A stretch of DNA of 57,349 nt from positions 1-57,349 of the forward strand of contig WRKX01000003.1 in the NCBI GenBank assembly GCA_009777925.1. The letters run 5' to 3'. Shown here piece by piece: positions 51,262 to 57,349 of this stretch; position 1 is the stretch's first letter; each line of letters opens with the position of its first letter. The translations under genes and the position numbers were made by a program. The notes under the pieces were generated by a model. The model was not told where the DNA came from. It searched no databases and was given only the letters and a program-made list of their open reading frames with translations. Source of the DNA: Betaproteobacteria bacterium (GTDB lineage: Bacteria; Pseudomonadota; Gammaproteobacteria; Burkholderiales; Rhodocyclaceae).

Positions 51262-51989
51262 TTTTCCTGGTTCGGCTTTTGCGAATCCGGTTTTTGGGGG
51301 TCGCCTACGATGGAAATTGAGCCTTTCGTTATGCCGCCTTCGCAGGGATTGAGACGGGAGCAGATGCGTTGCTCATAGAGGCGCAAATCGTGGGCGCTGA
51401 TGTAATAGGTTTGCGAGTTGCGGGCGACGTAACGCGCCCCGTCCAGTACCGACAGGGTCACAAAAATTTCGCAATGCGCGGCGCGGGAGGGGAAGAGGTG
51501 GACGAGGTTTGGATTTGTTTCCCTGGGTTCCGGGGTTGCCACCCATAGATTTGGCATGAGCGGGCGGACTTTTTGGTCGGGTTCCAGTTTGTCGCCGTAG
51601 CCGAATTTCAGGGATTGCACGTCAATGTTAAGCGTAAGCGCGTTATCAGGCGTGTTTGTTACAGTAACGTTCTGTGTTACCAGCGCGGTAATCAGGGCAT
51701 TGGTAAAGGCGCGGGAAAAAGTGGTCTCGGTTTCAGACGCGAGGACATAAAGCGGACGGCAATTTCTCCCCGGCCCGCAGCGTTGCCCGCGCATCCCGAA
51801 TACCAGGGCGCGCGCGGCGTCTTCCGCGATGCTTTGCCAGTGTCTTCCCGCTTCCAGGCGGAATTGCGCGCTGACGGGAAACTGCGTCGGCACGGGGATG
51901 GCAGGTTCCGTTTCTTCGGTCTGCGCCGGAGTCGCGCAACCGGAAAGGATAAGGCACAGACAAGAGAGGCAAAGGATGACAAAGCGCAT
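51258..51989 (-). CDS. Putative lipoprotein of unknown function
   Basis: A 243-residue protein with signal peptide and lipobox LILSGCATPAQTEE (cysteine near residue 18). It has a proline-rich linker followed by a mixed alpha/beta domain with several cysteines (CGPGRNC and RICSRLNPCEGG). No family was recognised. It is paired with the FlgO-like gene, and the two may form an outer-membrane complex. Divergent from rapZ. Confidence 0.75.
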   Translation of the reverse strand: MRFVILCLSCLCLILSGCATPAQTEETEPAIPVPTQFPVSAQFRLEAGRHWQSIAEDAARALVFGMRGQRCGPGRNCRPLYVLASETETTFSRAFTNALITALVTQNVTVTNTPDNALTLNIDVQSLKFGYGDKLEPDQKVRPLMPNLWVATPEPRETNPNLVHLFPSRAAHCEIFVTLSVLDGARYVARNSQTYYISAHDLRLYEQRICSRLNPCEGGITKGSISIVGDPQKPDSQKPNQEK

Positions 51990-52169
51990 GGTAAAGAGGC
52001 GTCCGAAGAGAGTGTGCTGGAAATGCGCAGTAAAAAATAACGATTATTGTAGCAAAAGCGCTAAGCGGAACAGGGGAGTATGTTTTTGGACAGGCGTTGC
52101 AGTTGCCTGAAAAGGCGCTCTCGCTTATGGTGTCCGGTGGCGCATGTGCGTTTTTATATTTGCGTGCTC

Positions 52170-53009
52170 ATGGAAATTGTATTGATTAGCGGCCTGTCTG
52201 GTTCAGGTAAATCGGTGGCGTTAAAGGCGCTGGAAGACCGTGGCTATTATTGTGTGGATAATTTGCCGGTCGCCATGCTGGATATGCTTGTCGGGCATAT
52301 GGGCGTGGAAAGTCGCCTTGGCGTTGTGGTGGACGCCCGTTCCGGTGGAGATATTGCTGGTTTGCCGGAAAAAATCGCGGCTCTTCGTCAGGCGGGACAT
52401 CATTTGCTTTTTCTGTTTCTTGAAACGCAGGACGAGGTACTAATTCAGCGTTTTTCCGAAACCCGGCGTCGCCATCCGTTGACTTCGGAGAGCAGGACAC
52501 TGATGGAGGCGCTTCTGGAAGAGAGGCGCTTGCTCCTACCGCTTGCCGAATTGGGACAACGCCTGGACACTTCCGGGCTTCGTCCCTCCGCTTTGCGGGA
52601 ATGGGTATTGCAAAGCGCGGATGTGGCAGCAAATGAAGGGTTGACTTTGCTGATCGAATCCTTCGGTTTCAAGAATGGCCTGCCGCGCGACGCTGATCTG
52701 GTTTTTGATGTGCGTTGTCTGCCTAATCCCTTTCATGATCCTGCCCTTTCCCCGCTGACCGGGCTGGATGCGCCGGTTATTGATTTTCTGGAAGCGGACG
52801 CAACCGTGCGGCGGTTGCGCGAGGATATTCAACGGTTTGTCGCGGACTGGCTGCCTGCCTGGTTCCGCGATAGCCGCGCCTATCTGACCGTTGCCGTCGG
52901 TTGCACCGGCGGACAACATCGTTCCGTCTATCTTGCGGAATGGCTGGGACGGCAGTTTCAGGGGAAAGTATCCAGAGTGCTGGTGCGGCATCGGGGTCTG
53001 GCGGCATGA
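52170..53009 (+). CDS. rapZ: RNase adapter protein RapZ
   Basis: An ATP/GTP-binding protein that guides RNase E to the small RNA GlmZ in enterobacteria. The 279-residue product starts MEIVLISGLSGSGKSVALKA, with the P-loop, and shows DARSGGDIAGLPEKI, DLVFDVRCLPNPFHDP and the C-terminal TVAVGCTGGQHRSVYLAEWL. ATG 52170 matches the family start; the frame is open 30 codons further up. No hprK or ptsN gene lies next to it. Confidence 0.94.
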   Translation: MEIVLISGLSGSGKSVALKALEDRGYYCVDNLPVAMLDMLVGHMGVESRLGVVVDARSGGDIAGLPEKIAALRQAGHHLLFLFLETQDEVLIQRFSETRRRHPLTSESRTLMEALLEERRLLLPLAELGQRLDTSGLRPSALREWVLQSADVAANEGLTLLIESFGFKNGLPRDADLVFDVRCLPNPFHDPALSPLTGLDAPVIDFLEADATVRRLREDIQRFVADWLPAWFRDSRAYLTVAVGCTGGQHRSVYLAEWLGRQFQGKVSRVLVRHRGLAA

Positions 53010-53154
53010 CGAGGCGGCGGTCTGAAGCAGAGAGGGTTTGCGCCCCTGCTATTCCTGCTGCTCCAACGCATCCATTCGTTATTTCCGTAAAGGCGGGAAT
53101 TCAGATTAGCGGCGAATACATTACCAAATTGTCTGATTTTTCCCGATTGATCGC

Positions 53155-53532
53155 ATGACCCGTTGGCTTATCTTTTTCCGGCCGGGCGATATTGTGCTCA
53201 TACTTCTGGCGGCCTTTTGCGTGGTCGCCAGCTTTCCTCTTTTTTGGAGTAGCGGAGTGGGCGAGCGGGCAGTTATTCGGGTGGATGGCGAGATTTTTCG
53301 GGAGGTAGCGCTTGACCGGGCGGCAACCATCGTTGTGCGGGGGGCGTTGGGCGAGACGAGAATTGAGATTGAGAAGGGACGCGCCCGTGTAGCGGCTGAT
53401 CCGGGTCTGCGCCAATACTGTGTGCGCCAGGGCTGGCTTTCCCGCGCCGGGGCTATTGCTATTTGCGCGCCTAATCGCGTGAGTTTATCCATTGTCGGAC
53501 GACACGAAATTTATGACTCGCTCAACTATTGA
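53155..53532 (+). CDS. NusG domain II-containing membrane protein
   Basis: A 125-residue protein with one N-terminal membrane helix (about 8-30) and a periplasmic NusG-domain-II-like beta fold (AVIRVDGEIFREVALDRAAT then GETRIEIEKGRARVAADPGL). It ends CVRQGWLSRAGAIAICAPNRVSLSIVG. This type is typically next to a Gx transporter gene, as here, and its cellular role is unknown. The next gene overlaps its end by 20 bases. Confidence 0.85.
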   Translation: MTRWLIFFRPGDIVLILLAAFCVVASFPLFWSSGVGERAVIRVDGEIFREVALDRAATIVVRGALGETRIEIEKGRARVAADPGLRQYCVRQGWLSRAGAIAICAPNRVSLSIVGRHEIYDSLNY

Positions 53533-54079
53533 TGCCGACCCGCCTGTTCCGCCGCAGGTAACTGCAGAACTTGTTGTTACCCCGCATGATCGGCAAATTG
53601 CGCGGCTGGCGGCGGCGGCGGTTGGCCTTGCCATTATTGACGCGGTTATTCCTCTACCTTTGCCCGGCGTCAAACCCGGACTGGCGAACATTATTACACT
53701 TTTGGCGCTGGCGCGTTATGGCTGGCGTGTTGCCGCGTGGGTGAGTTTGTTGCGGGTTGTTGCCAGTGCGCTGGTTTTGGGGCAATTTCTGGCACCGGGA
53801 TTTTTTTTGAGTCTTGCCGGAGCTATTGCCAGCCTGGCGGTATTGGGTATTGTCTATCGTTTGCCCCGGCGTTGGTTCGGCCTGGTAAGCTGGAGCTTAT
53901 GCGCCAGTTTTGCGCATATTACGGGACAAATTCTGCTGGCCCGCCTCTGGCTGGTTCCGCACGACGGCATTTTTCGTCTGCTTCCGGTCTTTGCCCTTGC
54001 CGCGCTCCTGTTCGGTATTTTGAATGGTCTTGTGGCGGCAAATATTCATGCCGGAATAGACAGCGAGCGGGCGCGATAA
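53513..54079 (+). CDS. Gx transporter family membrane protein (heptaprenyl diphosphate synthase component I-like)
   Basis: A 188-residue membrane protein with about five hydrophobic segments. The family mark is the glycine-rich IIDAVIPLPLPGVKPGLANIITLLALA region, related to the S-components of ECF transporters. The name comes from a weak link to heptaprenyl diphosphate synthase and does not imply that activity. ATG 53513 lies inside the NusG-II gene; starting there gives a basic N-terminal end. The stop falls inside a dispersed repeat that begins at 54068. Confidence 0.85.
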   Translation: MTRSTIDADPPVPPQVTAELVVTPHDRQIARLAAAAVGLAIIDAVIPLPLPGVKPGLANIITLLALARYGWRVAAWVSLLRVVASALVLGQFLAPGFFLSLAGAIASLAVLGIVYRLPRRWFGLVSWSLCASFAHITGQILLARLWLVPHDGIFRLLPVFALAALLFGILNGLVAANIHAGIDSERAR

Positions 54080-54210
54080 ATCGGTCTTGCAGACGGGTCT
54101 TGCAGACGGCAATGTACGGGCGCGATAAATAGCGCCCGGCTCAACAAATCACCGGCGGTCTGCAATACATGCCATATGCAAGACCGGTGAATCGCGCTGC
54201 TCCTACAGGG
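54068..54210. repeat. Dispersed palindromic repeat cluster, third copy
   Basis: GGGCGCGATAAATCGG, two GGTCTTGCAGACGG units and a GGGCGCGATAAATAGCGCCC palindrome follow each other, then a degenerate GCAAGACCGGTGAATCGCGC unit. Together with the 5' leader of the ATPase gene it accounts for 54080-54349. Confidence 0.75.
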
Positions 54211-54349
54211 TCTTTACACATCACTTAAAATAGCCGCAGGATTTTTGGACATTGCCGCTGCCGGGATAATTTACCCTGCGCCGTATTCAGGCGGCGTTCA
54301 TAAAAAGTAAACTTACCAAAAAATCAACTTAACCGGAAAGGAACCCCAC

Positions 54350-57058
54350 ATGAAAAAAAACTATGTCCATACCCACGCGCGATGGTTTGCCAAAGACGCG
54401 GCAATCGTGCTGGAAAGGCTGGAAACTTCCCCGGATAAAGGATTGTCCGCCACAGAAGCAGCCGCCCGGCTGGCAGAATTCGGCCCCAATGAGCTTCCCG
54501 CCGCCAAGGCAGACTCCGCCTTTATCCGCTTCTTGCGCCACTTTCACGATGTCCTGATCTATATCCTCTTCGTCTGCGCCTTCGTAACCCTGGTACTTGG
54601 GCATTACACCGATACTATAGTCATTATCGTCGTGGCTGTGGTCAACGCGGCCATCGGATATTTTCAGGAAAACAAGGCGGAAAAAGCCTTGAACGACATC
54701 CGCAACATGCTCTCGCTACGCGCCGCAGTCATCCGGGACGGCACGCGCATTGACATGGACGCTGCGGAATTGACTCTGGGCGATATCGTCTACCTTTCTC
54801 CCGGCGACAAGATTCCCGCCGACCTGCGTCTTTTTCGGGCAGAAAACCTGCGCGTGGAAGAGGCGGCGCTTACCGGCGAAGCCGTGCCCGCCGGAAAAAA
54901 TACCCTGTCCCTTGCCCCGGAAACAGTGCTTGGCGACCGCTCCAACATGGCCTATTGTGGCACTACTGTAAGCGCGGGCACGGCTTACGGCGTGGTGGTA
55001 GACATCGGCACGGACACGGAAATAGGCCGCATCAGCCAACTTATTGCCGAAGTGGGCGTCACCACCACGCCGCTTATCCGGCAGATGGCAGCTTTCGGCA
55101 AGACCATTTCCGCAGTCATCATCGGCATTGCCGCCCTGATCTACCTGTTCGGGCATTTCTTCCGCAAAGAATTGTACGAACCATCGGAACTTCTGCTTTC
55201 CACTATCGGTCTTGCTATCGCGGCGATTCCCGAAGGTCTGCCCGCCATCCTCTCCATTATCCTTGCCATCGGCGTGCAGAACATGGCAAAGCGTAACGCC
55301 ATCGTCCGCAACCTGCCCTCGGTCGAAACCCTTGGATCCGTCTCCGTCATCTGCTCGGACAAGACCGGAACCCTGACCAAAAACGAGATGACCGTCAAAA
55401 ACCTTGTCGCGCATGACGCCAGCTTCACCGTCACCGGTTCCGGCTACGCGCCGGTGGGGGAGATCAGACAAGGAGACGAACCCGCCACCATAAACGAAGG
55501 CGCGTTGCTGCACCGGCTCCTTACCTGTTTCAGGCACTGCAATGACGCCTCCCTGTCGCAGGAAGACGCCTGGACGGTGCAGGGCGACCCGACTGAAGGC
55601 GCGTTGCTGGCTGTCTATGAAAAGGCGAAGATTGAGACAGAGCTGCCGTTCCGTGTCGCCACCCTGCCGTTCGATTCGGAATACAAATACATGGCTACCC
55701 TGGCCGGCGGCAGGGACGAGGGTATTCTGTACATCAAAGGCGCGCCCGACAGGCTGCTCGCCGTGGCGCGACAGGAAATGACGGCGGGCGGCCCCGCGTC
55801 GCTGGAGCGGGAACATTGGGAAAAAACGGTCGCCGATCTTGCAGCCGAAGGCAAGCGCGTGCTTGGCGCGGCAATCAAGTTTGTCCCCGCAGCCAAGAGA
55901 GATATCACGCACGCGGATTTGCAGGAAGGCGTTATCTTCCTCGGACTCGCGGGTATCGTAGACCCGCCGCGCGAAGAGGTGGTGGACGCCGTTGCCGTGT
56001 GCCGTACTGCTGGCATCCGGGTCAAGATGATTACCGGCGACCACGCGGACACGGCCAGAGCCATCGGCATGGAACTGGGCATCGGCGACGGGGAAAAAGC
56101 TCTCACCGGCACTGAGCTTGACGAGATGACCGATGAGCAGTTCTACGCCGCCGCCTGCAAATACGACGTTTTCGCCCGCACCAGCCCGGAACACAAGCTG
56201 AAACTGGTCAAGGCGCTACAGGCGCACGGTGCTATTTGCGCCATGACCGGCGACGGCGTAAACGACGCCCCGGCGCTGCGTATGGCTGACGTGGGCGTGG
56301 CTATGGGCATCAAGGGAACGGAAGTGACCAAGGACGCTTCGGAAGTCGTGCTGGCGGATGATAACTTCAGCACCATTGCGGCAGCGGTGGAAGAAGGACG
56401 CAGGGTTTACGACAACCTGAAAAAAACCATCCTCTTCATCCTGCCGACCAATGGCGCGGAAAGTTTCCTCATCATTGCTGCCATTCTGTTCGGCACGATG
56501 ATTCCGCTGACGCCAGTCCAGATTCTGTGGGTGAACATGGTGACCTCGGTTACCATCTCGCTGGCCCTGGCCTTTGAGCCGGTAGAGCCGGGCGCAATGG
56601 CGCGACCGCCGCGCAATGCCGCCGAACCTCTTTTGAGCCGCTATTTCCTCTGGCGCATTCTGTTCGTGTCCGTGATGATCGGCGGGTTCACCCTTGGTTT
56701 AAGTGTCTGGCTGCTCGAATTGGGCTACCCGGAAGCGGAAGTTCGCACCATAACCCTGCAAACCATCGTGCTCTGCCAGGCGTTCCATCTCTTTAACAGC
56801 CGGAGCATCCGCCAGTCGGCATTCGCGCTTGATTTTTTCGGAAACAAGGCGGTTTTTGCGGTATGCGGCCTGATGGTATTGCTCCAGCTTGCCGTCGTGT
56901 ATCTGCCGTTCATGAATACAATATTCGGCACCGTGCCGCTGGGAGCAAAGGGTTGGCTGGCGCCCATCCTGCTCGGCGTTATCGTCTTTATCGTGGTTGA
57001 GATTGAAAAATTCGCCATGCGCCGATGGGACGCCTACAAGGCTGTTCCGGGCCGGTAA
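54350..57058 (+). CDS. P-type cation-transporting ATPase (SERCA/PMR1-like, P2 type)
   Basis: A 902-residue pump. The N-terminal cation-ATPase domain (about 1-70) is followed by the actuator TGEAVPAGKN (near 176), PEGLPAILSIILAIG in helix M4, the phosphorylation site CSDKTGTLTKNEMTVKN (near 336), FDSEYKYMATLAG, and the hinge MTGDGVNDAPALRMADVGVA. Helix M5 shows NGAESF and M6 LWVNMVTSVTISLALAFEP. In SERCA the M6 aspartate of the calcium site stands where a serine is found here, so calcium is not assured. GGAAAGGAA precedes ATG 54350. Confidence 0.93.
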   Translation: MKKNYVHTHARWFAKDAAIVLERLETSPDKGLSATEAAARLAEFGPNELPAAKADSAFIRFLRHFHDVLIYILFVCAFVTLVLGHYTDTIVIIVVAVVNAAIGYFQENKAEKALNDIRNMLSLRAAVIRDGTRIDMDAAELTLGDIVYLSPGDKIPADLRLFRAENLRVEEAALTGEAVPAGKNTLSLAPETVLGDRSNMAYCGTTVSAGTAYGVVVDIGTDTEIGRISQLIAEVGVTTTPLIRQMAAFGKTISAVIIGIAALIYLFGHFFRKELYEPSELLLSTIGLAIAAIPEGLPAILSIILAIGVQNMAKRNAIVRNLPSVETLGSVSVICSDKTGTLTKNEMTVKNLVAHDASFTVTGSGYAPVGEIRQGDEPATINEGALLHRLLTCFRHCNDASLSQEDAWTVQGDPTEGALLAVYEKAKIETELPFRVATLPFDSEYKYMATLAGGRDEGILYIKGAPDRLLAVARQEMTAGGPASLEREHWEKTVADLAAEGKRVLGAAIKFVPAAKRDITHADLQEGVIFLGLAGIVDPPREEVVDAVAVCRTAGIRVKMITGDHADTARAIGMELGIGDGEKALTGTELDEMTDEQFYAAACKYDVFARTSPEHKLKLVKALQAHGAICAMTGDGVNDAPALRMADVGVAMGIKGTEVTKDASEVVLADDNFSTIAAAVEEGRRVYDNLKKTILFILPTNGAESFLIIAAILFGTMIPLTPVQILWVNMVTSVTISLALAFEPVEPGAMARPPRNAAEPLLSRYFLWRILFVSVMIGGFTLGLSVWLLELGYPEAEVRTITLQTIVLCQAFHLFNSRSIRQSAFALDFFGNKAVFAVCGLMVLLQLAVVYLPFMNTIFGTVPLGAKGWLAPILLGVIVFIVVEIEKFAMRRWDAYKAVPGR

Positions 57059-57069
57059 GCGCATCCCTG

Positions 57070-57100
57070 AAGGGCTGCCGCTATGCGGCAGCCCTTGTTT
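57070..57100 (+). terminator. Rho-independent terminator of the P-type ATPase gene
   Basis: AAGGGCTGCCGC and GCGGCAGCCCTT form a perfect 12-bp stem around TAT, and GTTTT follows. It begins 12 bases after the stop codon, which is the strongest terminator seen in the window. Confidence 0.9.
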
Positions 57101-57142
57101 TACGGGCTATCCACGGAGATCATCATGTTCGATAGTTTGATA

Positions 57143-57349
57143 TAGTGCTTCCCGTAATTAACCGGACTCCTGAATAATTTGTTCGATGGAATATTGTTGT
57201 TTGTTTTGCCATGTACGTTTGATGTTTGCCCATAGCTTTTCGATGGGATTTAGATGCGGTGAATATGGAGGCAGGAATAGCATCCGATGCCCTGCTTCAT
57301 GTATGAGTTGCATTGTTGAACGTGATCGGTGGAACGCGGCGTTGTCAGG
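57143..57349 (-). mobile_element. IS630-type element, copy 2, inverted and cut by the window end
   Basis: The sequence is the inverse complement of 812-1012 with about eight differences. It begins TAGTGCTTCCCGTAATTA after TA and encodes the end of OrfB (NPIEKLWANIKRTW and the conserved region before it) on the minus strand. No gene-breaking change is visible in the available part. Confidence 0.85.

Noticed and set aside
54716..56194. 492-codon open frame on the minus strand
   Set aside because: It is antisense to the P-type ATPase and shows no recognisable motif or ribosome site.
1..57349. CRISPR array
   Set aside because: No series of short direct repeats with regular spacers was found. 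The regular repeats near 11-13 kb are attC sites with long, unequal spacing.

Overview
The window looks like a chromosomal segment of a GC-rich betaproteobacterium, probably Rhodocyclales or Nitrosomonadales. This placement is inferred from gene order and protein character, because no rRNA is present. Diagnostic blocks are rsmB-DUF4390-ntrY-ntrX-trkA-trkH, pilB-pilC-pilD, ypjD divergent from ffh, a NusG-II/Gx-transporter pair, and a napFDAGHBC operon.

Layout. 1-1012: degenerate IS630-type element. 1155-9389: core genes (CorC/HlyC-type protein, YpjD, ffh, mltB, a 40-residue membrane protein, rmuC, paaK). 9486-14790: a complete but damaged integron, read from the right. Its intI is split by a 91-bp MITE. 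Then come an attI-like site and a leftward array of six cassettes with attC sites; the last attC is cut by an ISAs1 element. One cassette carries a tRNA with a serine-type body and an isoleucine anticodon (GAU). 14834-21103: molybdenum-cofactor genes (moaA, moaC, moaD, moaE, mobB, mobA, moeA, mogA, all leftward). Two small membrane-protein genes with attC-like ends are wedged between moaA and moaC. 21155-27651: periplasmic nitrate reductase operon with an FNR-type site, followed by a CheA-like kinase, CheY and CheX module (27810-30803) and moeB. 32416-35198: hom-ccmH-ccmI. 35283-50614: a long leftward run (GloB-like hydrolase, CitE-like lyase, hda, HAD phosphatase, pilBCD, rsmB, DUF4390, ntrYX, trkAH). 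50683-51989: two lipoproteins. 52170-54079: rapZ, NusG-II protein, Gx transporter. 54350-57058: a large P-type ATPase with a strong terminator. 57143-57349: a second, inverted copy of the IS630-type element, cut by the window end.

How the genes fit together. Nap needs bis-MGD molybdenum cofactor, and nearly the whole synthesis pathway lies beside the nap operon. A two-component-like module with a PilJ/NarX-type sensor region sits directly upstream. The integron and the attC-bearing gene pair bracket the mogA-to-moaC block. This suggests that integron activity has inserted cassettes into a core operon, and that the integrase was later silenced by the MITE.

Limits. No alignment or profile search was run. 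Families were assigned by reading motifs, and percentages are hand counts.
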